Part shown: positions 9,738 to 19,400 of the stretch, one piece after another
Layout of the letters: the number at the start of each line of letters is the position of its first letter
How positions within the stretch are numbered: position 1 is the first letter of the stretch
Assembly: GCA_963832895.1 (NCBI GenBank)
Contig: CAWHVQ010000003.1
Location: 372,001 to 436,000 of the forward strand
DNA from: JAMXLO01 sp963832895
Lineage (GTDB): Bacteria > Pseudomonadota > Alphaproteobacteria > Acetobacterales > Acetobacteraceae
Reading direction: 5' to 3'
Length of the DNA stretch: 64,000 nucleotides
Translations under genes and position numbers: made by a program
Notes under the pieces: model-generated
What the model was told of the DNA's origin: nothing
The model's database searches: none
The model's input: only the letters and a program-made list of their open reading frames with translations

Positions 9738-10747
9738 GCGACGCGCGGATCGAGCAGATGGTACAGCACGTCGGCCAGCAGGTTCAGGATCAGGTAAACC
9801 AGCCCGACCACCAGCGTGGCGCCCAGTACCGCGTTCATATCTGCGTTCAACAGCGATACCGTGAGGTAAAGCCCTAGACCAGGCCAGGAGAACACCGTTT
9901 CAGTAATCACCGCGCCTTCCAGAAGTCCAGCATAGGCCAGCGCCAGCACCGTTACCAAACGCACCGCGATGTTGCCGAACGCGTGCCGCCATAGGATACG
10001 CGTTGCCGACAGACCCTTCGCCCGGGCCGTGATAATGTACTCGCCGGACAGGGACTCAATCATGAAGGCACGCGTCATGCGCGTGATGTAGGCCATTGAG
10101 AAGTAAGCCAACACCAGCGCTGGCTGCGCCAGATGGGCCAGCGCGTCCCAGAACGAATCCCAGTCGCCGGCGATAACCGAATCGATCACAAGCATGCCGG
10201 TAACGCGCGGCACGAGACCCTGGTACGCCACGTCAAGCTGCCCGGTGCCGGGCGCGATGCCAAGTTTCACATAGAACACGAGCAGGCATAGAAGCGCGAG
10301 CACGAAAACCGGCACCGATTGCCCCGCCAGGCTCACCACCCGCACCGCATGATCGAATCCCGAACCTTGTCGCGCCGCGGCGACTACCCCAAGCGGTATG
10401 CCGATAATGATGGCGATGGTGATTGCTGTCGTCGCAAGCTCGAGTGTCGCAGGGAAGTATTGCGCAATGTCCTCGGTAACCGGGTGTGAGGTCATGACGG
10501 AACGACCGAGATCGCCGTGGACCAGGTTGACCAGATAGATCCAGAACTGCACAAGCAACGGCTTGTCCAGGCCGAGCTGGTCGCGTACCGCGGCGATCAC
10601 GTCAGGCGTGGCGTGATCACCGGCAATCGCGATAACCGGATCGATCGGCATTACCCGCCCGATCAGGAACGTGACGAGCGTCAGACCGAACAACGTAAGA
10701 GGGACGCTGGCAAAACTGCTCGCCAGCATCTGGAGCCGACCTCTCAC
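9734..10747 (-). CDS. Peptide/nickel-type ABC importer permease, DppB-like
   Basis: A 337-residue membrane protein with an N-terminal membrane segment (PLTLFGLTLVTFLIGRVMP) and the DppB-type extracytoplasmic loop containing LGLDKPLLVQFWIYLVNLVHGDLGRS. Four or five further hydrophobic segments follow. The coupling motif region is TARAKGLSATRILWRHAFGN. The loop LGLDxPxxVQYxxWLxxxxxGDLG is characteristic of DppB/OppB. The stop overlaps the next permease (ATGA-type) and the start overlaps the end of the binding-protein gene. Confidence 0.88.
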   Translation of the reverse strand: MRGRLQMLASSFASVPLTLFGLTLVTFLIGRVMPIDPVIAIAGDHATPDVIAAVRDQLGLDKPLLVQFWIYLVNLVHGDLGRSVMTSHPVTEDIAQYFPATLELATTAITIAIIIGIPLGVVAAARQGSGFDHAVRVVSLAGQSVPVFVLALLCLLVFYVKLGIAPGTGQLDVAYQGLVPRVTGMLVIDSVIAGDWDSFWDALAHLAQPALVLAYFSMAYITRMTRAFMIESLSGEYIITARAKGLSATRILWRHAFGNIAVRLVTVLALAYAGLLEGAVITETVFSWPGLGLYLTVSLLNADMNAVLGATLVVGLVYLILNLLADVLYHLLDPRVA

Positions 10748-12342
10748 GCTTTGGTAATCTTCGAATAGTGCGTGTAGTCGGGCATCGGCCCCACTTTGAA
10801 GCCCGACACGCCCTTGCCAAGGACCGCTACCGCATTGCGCTGCAGCAGCATGGCGAACGGTGCACGATCCATAAATTGCTGCTGGATCTTGTGATACAGC
10901 GAGATGCGCTTGGCGGGGTCCAGTTCGCGCACCGCAGCCTGTGATTCGCTCGTCAGCTCTTTGTCCACAAAATGGCTGCGCCAGGCGAGAATTTTGAGCT
11001 TGCTCTGATCGGAGTCATCGGGATTTTCGCACCACGCCTGACAGTTTGAATTCGGGTCGAAATAGTCGGTGCCCCAATAGAGCATCGCCAACTGGTGCTG
11101 TCGCGCCCGCGTTTTGGTGATAACCTGCTTCTGGTCACCCGGTTGCAGCGTCACCTTGATGCCGACTGCCGCAAGATCCGCCTGGATTGCCTGAGCGATA
11201 TCTGAGTGGGGGGAAGCTGAGATGTAGTCCATCGCCACCGAAAATCCGCTGCCCAGGCCCGCCTCGGCCAACAATTGCTTGGCCTTCGCCACATCCTTCT
11301 TGAACGGCGTGCTCTTCAGCGCGCCGGGCAGCGCGTCGGGAAGGAATGCCTGGCATACAGTCCAAGTGTTCGGCGTGATGTTCTCGGCGATTGCGTCGTA
11401 GTCGATTGCCCATTTGATCGCCTGACGCACTTGCACCTTCTGCAGCTCAGGCATCGCCTGGTTCATCGCGATGTACATCGAGGTGCCTTGTGGCGCCGAC
11501 GTGACCGTCAGGTTCTTGTCGCCGGCGAGCGACTTGAGCTGATCGGAGCCGAGTTCGCGCGCTATGTCCACGTCGCCTTTCTGCAGCAAAAGCAGCTGAG
11601 CCGACGGATCGGCGACGTGGCGCAGCACGATCCTTCGCGTCAGGGCCTTTTCCTCCGCATGCGGGTTGGTGTCGATGATTACGTGATCGCTCGCTGCCCA
11701 CTCGGTCAGTTTGTACGGTCCAGCGCCGGCGGTGCGAGTTTTGAGCCAGCCATTGCCCAAATCGCCGTTCGCTTGATTTGCCATGACCGTCTTCATGTCC
11801 ACGACGCTGCCGACATTGGCGCTCAGGCAATACAGTACGAAGCTGGTGGCCTCGGCTTCCTGCGGTAGCCTCATCTCTAGCGTGTAATCGTCAAGCGCGC
11901 GGATTGCCTTTTCCACGTTGTCCGGGTTGAACCCGAACTGCGTGACAATAAATCCTGGTGTCTTGTTCAGCTTCACCACACGATGCAGACTGAAGGCAGC
12001 GTCGTGCGCCGTCACTGGATTGCCCGAATCGAATTTGGCGTCGCGGCGCAACCTGAACGTGAAGGTCAGGCCGTCGTTGCTGACCTCCCATTTTTCCGCC
12101 AGATCGCCCTCGATCTTCGTTGCATCGTCGAGATCCGGCCGGATCAGCCGTCGGTAGCAGTTGGCATCCACCTCGCCATTGGTGAACTCATAGGACTCCG
12201 CTGGATCGAAGCTGACGATATCGTCGATCTGCTTGGCCATCACCGCGACACCCTTGGGCGTGGCGGCCCGTGCCTCAGTCAGAATAGCCGGCGCAGCGAC
12301 GGTGGCAGCCGAGCTGGCCAGCAGGGTGCGTCTCGTCAGCAT
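10744..12342 (-). CDS. ABC transporter substrate-binding protein, DppA/OppA-like (SBP family 5)
   Basis: A 532-residue periplasmic binding protein. The N-terminus MLTRRTLLASSAATVAAPAI with a following ALA-type cleavage site (LTEARA) resembles a signal peptide, possibly Tat because of the RR pair. The mature region has the family-5 features: a 'SFDPAESYEFTNGEVDANCYRRL' type start, GLTFTFRLRRDAKFDSG, and late VRQAIKWAIDYDAIA. It heads the dppABCDF-like set and supplies ligand specificity, probably for peptides or similar small compounds. The exact ligand is unknown; opine or glutathione binding would look similar. Confidence 0.88.
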   Translation of the reverse strand: MLTRRTLLASSAATVAAPAILTEARAATPKGVAVMAKQIDDIVSFDPAESYEFTNGEVDANCYRRLIRPDLDDATKIEGDLAEKWEVSNDGLTFTFRLRRDAKFDSGNPVTAHDAAFSLHRVVKLNKTPGFIVTQFGFNPDNVEKAIRALDDYTLEMRLPQEAEATSFVLYCLSANVGSVVDMKTVMANQANGDLGNGWLKTRTAGAGPYKLTEWAASDHVIIDTNPHAEEKALTRRIVLRHVADPSAQLLLLQKGDVDIARELGSDQLKSLAGDKNLTVTSAPQGTSMYIAMNQAMPELQKVQVRQAIKWAIDYDAIAENITPNTWTVCQAFLPDALPGALKSTPFKKDVAKAKQLLAEAGLGSGFSVAMDYISASPHSDIAQAIQADLAAVGIKVTLQPGDQKQVITKTRARQHQLAMLYWGTDYFDPNSNCQAWCENPDDSDQSKLKILAWRSHFVDKELTSESQAAVRELDPAKRISLYHKIQQQFMDRAPFAMLLQRNAVAVLGKGVSGFKVGPMPDYTHYSKITKA

Positions 12343-12380
12343 GGTGTATCTCCCGGGAGCCTGATCGTCGCCACTTTGCC

Positions 12381-12406
12381 AAGCCTGCGCGCCAGGCGCT
12401 AGGCTT
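12381..12406. promoter_or_regulatory. Inverted repeat in the divergent dppA-like / oxidoreductase gap
   Basis: AAGCCT at 12381-12386 is repeated inverted as AGGCTT at 12401-12406, and between them GCGCC and GGCGC are separated by one A. The element sits seven bases before the ATG at 12413 and within the 70-base gap between two divergent genes. It could be an operator or an RNA hairpin covering the translation start, for which no clear ribosome site is seen. Function is inferred only. Confidence 0.3.
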
Positions 12407-12412
12407 CGCCTG

Positions 12413-14495
12413 ATGCAACGTGAGCGACGTCACTCCGCCTGCCCGCACGACTGCCCCTCGACCTGTGCTCTCGAGATCGAGGTGCTTGATGGCAAGCGCA
12501 TCGGTGCGGTGCGCGGGGCGGAAGCCAACAGCTATACCGCCGGAGTGGTCTGCGCCAAGGTCGCGCGCTATGCCGAGCGCATCCATCATCCCGACCGCGT
12601 GACAAGGCCACTGCTTCGAACGGGCCCCAAGGGATCGCGGCAGTTTCGCGCGATCTCCTGGGACGAAGCGCTCGATCGCGTGGCGGAGGCGTTCATCACC
12701 ACGGCCGGGCAGCATGGCGCTGAGGCAGTGTGGCCTTATTACTATGCCGGCACGATGGGCCTGGTGCAGCGCGACGGCATCAACCGGCTGCGCCATGTCA
12801 TGCGCTATTCCCGTCAGGCAAAGACCATCTGTACTTCGATTTGCGAGGCCGGCTGGAGAGCTGGTGTTGGCCGCTTCATTGGACCGGATCCGCGCGAAAT
12901 GGCGCGCTCGGACCTCATCGTGATGTGGGGTGGCAACCCAGTCGCCACACAGGTCAACGTGATGACGCATATCATGCGCGCTCGCAAGGAGCGCAATGCG
13001 AAGCTTGTGGTTGTCGACCCGTATCGCACCGGCACGGCGGCGGTCGCGGATACGCATCTGGCTTTGCGGCCCGGGACGGACGCCGCGCTGGCCTGCGCGG
13101 TGATGCACGTTGCGTTCCGCGATGGCCACGCCGATCGCAGCTACCTGGCCAGCTTTTCTGACTATCCAGCCGGGCTCGATGCACATCTTGCGGCGCGCTC
13201 GCCTGAGTGGGCGGCAGCGATTACCGGCCTGCCAGTACCCGCAGATCGAGGAATTCGCCACGCTGTACTGCGAGACGCAGCGCGCGTATATACGCCTCGG
13301 CTATGGCTTCGCGCGGTCGCGCAATGGTGCCGCGTCCATGCATGCGGTAACCTGCCTTCCGACAGTCACCGGCAAATGGCAGCACGAGGGCGCCGGGGCA
13401 CTGTGGAGCTACCGCAGCATCTACAACTGGGATAGGACGCTTATCGAGGGCCTGGACGCGATTGATCCGAACACGCGCACTCTCGACATGAGCAGGCTCG
13501 CCAGCGTGCTGACCGGCGATCGCGAGGCGCTTCGCGATGGTCCTCCGGTGCACGCGATGCTGATCCAGAACAGCAATCCCGCCACGGTGGCGCCTGACAG
13601 CAATCGTGTGCGCCGCGGTTTCCTGCGCAATGACCTGTTTGTCGTCGTGCACGAGCAATTCATGACGGAAACGGCACTGCTCGCGGATATCGTCCTGCCC
13701 GCAACGATGTTCATGGAGCATGACGACCTGTATCAGGCCGGTGGACACAGCCACATCCAGATCGGCGCGAAACTGATCGAGCCTCCTGGCGAATGCCGAT
13801 CGAACCATGCAGTGCTTCAGGGTCTCGCGGCGCGACTGGGAGCGAGCCATCGTGGTTTCCGGATGAGTGCGATGGAGATCATCGACGAAACACTGCGTGT
13901 CTCCGGCTGGCCAGATGCCCGGACCGTCCTGGAGCAGCATTGGATCGACGCCGCGCCACCATTCGCTGAGGCGCACTTCCACGACGGCTTTCCACAGCCC
14001 GACAAGCGCTTTCATTTTGCTCCGGACTGGCGCGCAATTGGTCCGGACTGGGCACGGATGCCTGTGCTGCCCGACTACATGCCGGCGATCGATGAGGCCA
14101 CAGCCGATCATCCGTTCCGCATGGTGACGGCTCCGGCGCGCCAGTTCCTCAACACCTCCTTCACCGAGACACCGACATCGCTCAAGCGCGAAGGGCGTCC
14201 GACGGTTCTGCTGCACCCGGTGGACGCGGCGCGGCTCGGTATTGCGGATGGAGATCGCGTAAGGCTGGGCAACACGCGTGGTGAAGTTGTGCTTCATGCA
14301 CACCTGTTCGACGGTCTGCAGCCCGGTATCCTGGTGGCTGAGAGTGTGTGGCCGAATGCCGCATTCGAAGGCGGTATCGGCATCAACGCACTGACCAGCG
14401 ACGATCCGGCTCCCCCGATGGGCGGCGCGGTGTTTCACGATACCTCGGTGTGGCTGCGTTCCGCCGCGGCAAAGATGCCGCTCGCCGCTGAATGA
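12413..14495 (+). CDS. Molybdopterin-dependent oxidoreductase with Fe4S4 domain; frame break near 13238
   Basis: About 693 residues once one base is removed. The N-terminus CPHDCPSTC plus VVCAKVARYAERIHHPDR is the four-cysteine Fe4S4 motif of the DMSO-reductase superfamily. Molybdopterin oxidoreductase segments follow (ISWDEALDRVAEAF, YYYAGTMGLVQRDG, VMWGGNPVATQ, VVVDPYRTGTA), and a C-terminal MoCo-dinucleotide domain (LHPVDAARLGIADGDRVRL, SVWPNAAFEGGIGINALTSD). The first 275 residues and the rest are in frames one base apart. Dropping a C from CCC at 13238-13240 gives GLPVPQIEEFATLYCETQRA. No Tat signal is seen, so it is probably cytoplasmic. The substrate is unknown. Two separate genes are unlikely, since each half lacks part of the fold. 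Confidence 0.83.
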
Positions 14496-14511
14496 GAGGG
14501 GACCAACAGGA

Positions 14512-15573
14512 ATGGGCAAACGCATCGCCTTCGTCGGTGCCGGTGCGATCGGCGGCTATATCGGCGCGAACCTGACCGCGCTTGGCCACGACGTCACACT
14601 GATCGATCCATGGCCCGCACACGTCGAGGCGATGCGCGCCAACGGCATGCACCTCTATGGCATGACCGAGGCCGAGAACCGCACCGTCCGCGTCAACGCC
14701 ATGCACATCACAGACGCGCAGGAGTTGGCTAAGCAGAGGCCAATCGACATCGCCTTCATCGCGGTGAAGTCCTACGACACCGTGTGGGCGACGCGCCTGA
14801 TCCGCCAGTACCTGTCGCCAGGTGGCTTCGTGGTATCATCGCAGAATTGCATCAACGAAGAGCGAATCGCAGCCGTGGTGGGCTGGGGCCGCACCGTCGG
14901 GTGTGTGGTCGGCGGCGGGGTGGGCGTGGAGTTGTTCGAGCCTGGTCATGTCCGCCGCACAATGCTGAAGAACCCCAATGTCGTTTCGTTCCACGTCGGC
15001 GAGCCTCATGGCCGCGTCACGCGCCGGATCGAGGAACTGGCTGAGATGCTGGACGGCATCGATACCGCACATGCCACCGACAATCTGTGGGGCGAGCGCT
15101 GGACCAAGCTGTGCGTCAACGGCATGCGCAATGGCGTTTCGGCTGCGACAGGACTTGGCGGCAATGCCCGCGATGGCCATGACGCGATCCGGCGCATCTG
15201 CATCCGGTTGGGCGGCGAGTCGGTGCGTGTCGGCCAGGCGCTCGGGTTTACCCTGGGCAAGATCGGCGCGCTGGATCCCGAGAAGCTGGCACTTGCCTCG
15301 GAGGCGAACCGCGACGCGCTGCAGGAGATTGAGGCGCTGATGCTCGCCGGCACCAACGCGGCCGCGCGCAGCGATCTGCAACGGCCGTCGATGGCCCAGG
15401 ACATGGCGAAGGGGCGCCGCACCGAGATCGAGTTCATGAACGGCTTCATCGCCGAGAAAGGCGCCGAAATCGGCGTGCCGGCGCCGACCCATGCGATGCT
15501 GACCGAGGTGGTGAAGCGCGTCGAGCGCGGCGAGCTCGCTGCCGATCCCGCCAACGTGCTGGCGAACCGCTGA
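14512..15573 (+). CDS. Ketopantoate reductase family protein (ApbA/PanE-like)
   Basis: A 353-residue protein with the N-terminal NAD(P) motif FVGAGAIGGYIGANLTALGH, the central IAFIAVKSYDT (lysine conserved in the family) and a C-terminal helical domain with WTKLCVNGMRNGVSAATG and RRTEIEFMNGFIAEKGAEIG, matching ketopantoate reductase ApbA_C. It is longer than the usual 290-310 residue PanE and stands beside oxidoreductase and hydratase genes, so it may act on another 2-oxo acid instead of in pantothenate synthesis. AGGGGACCAACAGGA precedes the ATG; it follows the oxidoreductase by 16 bases and is probably in the same transcript. Confidence 0.8.
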   Translation: MGKRIAFVGAGAIGGYIGANLTALGHDVTLIDPWPAHVEAMRANGMHLYGMTEAENRTVRVNAMHITDAQELAKQRPIDIAFIAVKSYDTVWATRLIRQYLSPGGFVVSSQNCINEERIAAVVGWGRTVGCVVGGGVGVELFEPGHVRRTMLKNPNVVSFHVGEPHGRVTRRIEELAEMLDGIDTAHATDNLWGERWTKLCVNGMRNGVSAATGLGGNARDGHDAIRRICIRLGGESVRVGQALGFTLGKIGALDPEKLALASEANRDALQEIEALMLAGTNAAARSDLQRPSMAQDMAKGRRTEIEFMNGFIAEKGAEIGVPAPTHAMLTEVVKRVERGELAADPANVLANR

Positions 15574-15577
15574 TAAC

Positions 15578-15617
15578 CTCCCCCTCCCCTTGCGGGAGGG
15601 GATTGGGGGGAGGGGGA
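15578..15617. repeat. Palindromic C/G-rich intergenic element, copy 1
   Basis: CCCCTCCC and GGGAGGGG flank a CTTGC loop (15581-15601), followed by ATTGGGGGGAGGGGG. The same core recurs at 37911, 46345, 46403 and 58813. This copy lies in the 51-base gap between two convergent genes, where its hairpin could also end transcription in both directions. Confidence 0.7.
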
Positions 15618-15624
15618 ACGCACC

Positions 15625-16380
15625 TCAACGGATAAAGGTCACCTCTGCCTCGCCTAGTCCCTCAAAACGGACGCCGCAGACGTCGCCTGGCTCCAGATAA
15701 CGCAGGCCGGTGCAAGAGCCGCAGGTGACGAACTGGCCAGCCCGCACGCCACCTCTCTCGCGCATCATGTTCACCAGTACCACCGCGACACCGAGCGGAT
15801 CGCCGGTCGGATGCCCTCCGACCTGCTCCAGCGCGGTCGCGCCGTTCACCGTCAGCGTAACCTTCAGCTTGCCGAGTTCCAGTCTGCGCCAATCGCCGGG
15901 CGGTGCGGCATGGACGAAGGCACCATTGCTGATGCAGTCGGCCAGCTTTTCAAGGTTCGTCACGCCATCGGAATTGCGGTAGCGGCTGGTCACCAGCTCG
16001 ATCGCAGCGCAGGCGTCCACCGCCGAGGTCACCTCCTCGCGTGAGTAAGGTGCGGCGCGGGCCGGAAGGTCGTGGCGAAAGATGAACGCGACCTCCCCCT
16101 CCACGCCGCATTGCGGCACCTCGGCTGTCGGGATGCGCGCCGGTGAGGCGTGGATCGTGTCGGCGTAGATCACACCGCGCGTCGGCTCGCCGTTGGGCGG
16201 CGCCATCGCCTTGAATGCACCCACCGGCTTGCCCAGACCTGCTGTCACTGCGTCCTGGATCGCAAGCGCATCGGCTATACTCACTGGAGTTGCGTCCGCG
16301 GGCAGGCCGGCCAGCAACGTGCCACCGCGACGTGCCCCGACCAGCAGGGCGGCAGCAAGGTTGATCTGTTGCGTATCCAT
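15625..16380 (-). CDS. 2-keto-4-pentenoate hydratase / fumarylacetoacetate hydrolase family protein (MhpD-like)
   Basis: A 251-residue protein. It shows the FAH-fold hydratase features: SIADALAIQDAVTAGLGKPVG, GVEGEVAFIF (acidic metal ligand region), AACAAIELVTSRY-like DACAAIELVTSRYRN, and the C-terminal GQFVTCGSCTGLRYLEPGD with VRFEGLGEAEVTF. Length and motif order fit MhpD/HpaH hydratases, which act on 2-hydroxypenta-2,4-dienoate or similar in aromatic meta-cleavage pathways. No aromatic ring-cleavage genes are beside it, so the pathway is not established. GGGGGAG precedes the start; it is divergent from the RND pump gene. Confidence 0.82.
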   Translation of the reverse strand: MDTQQINLAAALLVGARRGGTLLAGLPADATPVSIADALAIQDAVTAGLGKPVGAFKAMAPPNGEPTRGVIYADTIHASPARIPTAEVPQCGVEGEVAFIFRHDLPARAAPYSREEVTSAVDACAAIELVTSRYRNSDGVTNLEKLADCISNGAFVHAAPPGDWRRLELGKLKVTLTVNGATALEQVGGHPTGDPLGVAVVLVNMMRERGGVRAGQFVTCGSCTGLRYLEPGDVCGVRFEGLGEAEVTFIR

Positions 16381-16480
16381 CGTCCATTCTCCCCCTTGAA
16401 AACACCCGACTTGGCACCGTGCCGCTCAGGTGGCAACAATAGTGTCGTTTGGGACAATGTGGCACGGGAGGGGGGCTGCG

Positions 16481-19400
16481 ATGATCGGCCTGGTGCGGCT
16501 TGCCTTGCGCCGGCCATATACGTCGGCAATCGCTGCGATGCTGATTCTGCTAATGGGCGCGCTGTCCATCACGCGCATGATCGTCGACATCTTTCCGGTG
16601 ATCGACATTCCTGTCGTGCTGGTGGTCTGGAACTATAACGGGCTGACCACCGAGGACATGGAACGACGCGTGGTGTTCATCTCGGAGCGCGCCTACTCCA
16701 CCACGGTGAACGGCATTTCGCGCATCGAATCGCAGTCGATCCCCAGCATCGGCCTGCTACGGGTGTATTTCCAGCCGGGTACCGATATTGGCGGCGCTAT
16801 CGCGCAGATCACCTCGGTGAACAACTCGATTCTGCGCATTGCGCCGCCCGGCATGACATCGCCCGCGGTCATCCAGTTCAACGCGTCGAACGTGCCCGTC
16901 GTGCAGATGACGCTGTCGAGCCAGAATCTGACGGAGCAGCAGATCTACGACTACAGCCTCAACTTCATCCGGGTGAAGCTGTTTACGATTCCCGGCCTGT
17001 CCACGCCGGGGCCGTTCGGTGGCAAGTCGCGTCAGATCAACGTGGACATCGACCCTGCGCGACTGCAGGCCAAGGGATTTTCGCCGGCCGATGTCGTCAA
17101 CGCGCTGCAGGCCTCGAACGTGATCGTGCCGGCCGGCACTGCGCGGATCGGTGACGTGGAATACAACGTGCAATTGAATTCAAGCCCCAGTGCGGTCGAC
17201 CAATTCAACGCGCTGCCAATCGGCGTATTCAATGGCGCCCCGGTCACACTCGGTGATGTCGCGCATGTCAGCGACAGCTTCGCCACGCAGACCAACATCG
17301 TGCACGTGAACGGCAAGCGAGCGGTCTACCTCGCCATTCTGAAGCACGCCGATGCATCCACGCTGGCCGTGGTGGACGCCGCGCGTGCGGCGATACCGGA
17401 GATCCAGGCGGCGGCGCCGGCGGGTCTTGAGCTGAAGCTCGACTTCGACCAGTCGGTATTCGTTCGCGCGGCGGTGGAGAACGTGATCCGCGAGGCGGTG
17501 ATCTCCTCGATACTGGTTTCCGTGCTGATCCTGGTGTTCCTGGGAAGCTGGCGGAATACCGTGATCGTCTCGACATCGATCCCGCTGTCGATCTTCGCTG
17601 GCATCATGGGGCTGTTTCTGACCGGCAACACCATCAATCTTATGACGCTGGGCGGGCTGGCGCTGGCGATCGGCCTGCTGGTCGACAATGCCACGGTGAC
17701 CATCGAGAATATCCACCGCAACCAGTCGCTCGGCAAATCGCTGACAGTCGCGATCCTGGATGGCACCAACGAGGTGATCCAGCCGCTGACCGTCGCGACG
17801 CTGGCGATTTGCATCGTGTTCTTTCCGGTCGTGCTGCTGTTCGGCGTGGCGCGCTACCTGTTCATGCCACTGGCCGCCACCGTCGTGTTCTGCATGCTGG
17901 CCTCCTATGTGCTGTCGTTCACGGTGGTGCCCGCATTCGCGCGCTTTCTGCTGGACACCAGCGCAGAGCACCACGGACCGCCCCGCGGCTTCTTTGCCCT
18001 GTTCGATCGCGGCTTCAACCGGTTTCGCGACCTCTATGGCCGGCTGCTGGAGGGCGCTCTGCACCATCGGGTGTTCGTGCTGCTGTGCGCGGGTGGCCTG
18101 CTGGTGGTTTCCGGGGGCCTGGCCACGGTCATCGGCCTCGACTTCTTCCCCAATGCCGATGTGGGGTTGATCAAGCTGCATTTTCGTGCCCCGCCGGGCA
18201 CGCGGATCGAGCGCACCGAACGGCTGACGTTGCAGGTGGAAGACCGTATCCGCCAGATCATCCCGGCGAACGAGCTGCAGACCATCAACGACACGGTGGG
18301 CGCGCTGTCCTCCTTCAACATGGCGTTCGTGCAGACCGACAATGTTGGTGACATGGATGCCGAGATCCTGATTTCGCTGCGCTCGCCGCATCGACCGTCG
18401 ATCGACTACATCCGTGCAATTCGCGCCAGGCTGCCGGCAGAGTTTCCCGGCAGCCTGTTCTACTTTCAGACTGCGGACATAGTGTCGCAGGTACTGAACT
18501 TTGGCTTGTCAGCGCCGATCGATGTACAGATCCAGGATGTGAATTTCGACCGGGCCGCTGAACTCGCCAGGAAGTTGCTCCCGCGCATACAGAGCATCCC
18601 CGGTGTGGCGGACGCGCATCTGGTGCAGGTGCTGAACTACCCGGCTCTGCAGTTGGAGGTCGACCAACTCCGTGCGGCCAAGTTGAACGTCTCGCAGCGG
18701 GATGTTGCCAACAACATGCTGACGACACTGTCGTCGAGCTCGCTGGTGGCGCCGAACTTCTTCCTCAATCCGCAGAACAACGTGAACTATTTCGTGGCCG
18801 TGCAGACGCCGATCGAGCAGATCAAGTCGGTGGGCGACCTGATGGACACACCGGTGAACCGCCCCGACGGGAACGTCGGCACGGGTCCCGCGGCGCAACC
18901 CGCCGCGCCGGTGATTCAACTCCGCGACATTGCGTCGGTGTACCCGCGATCGACGCTGGAATCTGTCAGCCATTATACGGTGCAGCGGGAGCTGGACATC
19001 GCCGCCAATGTGGACGGCCGCGACCTTGGTTCCACCGCCAGCGACATTCAGCGGGCGATCAACGAGATCAGCAAGGGCCTGCCGATCACAACTAAGATCC
19101 TGATCCTCGGCCAGAACGATGTCATGCAGAGCTCGTTCCGGCTCCTCGGGCTTGGCATGGTGCTGGCGGTGCTGCTGGTCTACGCGCTGCTGGTGGTGCT
19201 CTTTCAGTCCTGGGTCGATCCGTTCATCATCATGATGGCGGTGCCCGGAGCGCTGATCGGCATTCTGTGGATGCTGGCGCTGACAGGTACCACCATCAAC
19301 GTTGAATCGCTGATGGGCGCCATCATGTCGATCGGCATCTCGGTATCAAACTCGATCCTGGTGGTGAGCTTTGCCAACGATCTGCGCGCCCGCGAGGAAG

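Noticed and set aside
12275..13261. Long minus-strand frame opposite the dppA-like/oxidoreductase region
   Set aside because: Antisense to genes with recognisable domains; no domain of its own.
12413..14495. Reading the oxidoreductase as two genes
   Set aside because: The N-terminal half has only the Fe4S4 and first molybdopterin segments, and the second has the rest, with no start or ribosome site at the junction; one frame-broken gene fits better.
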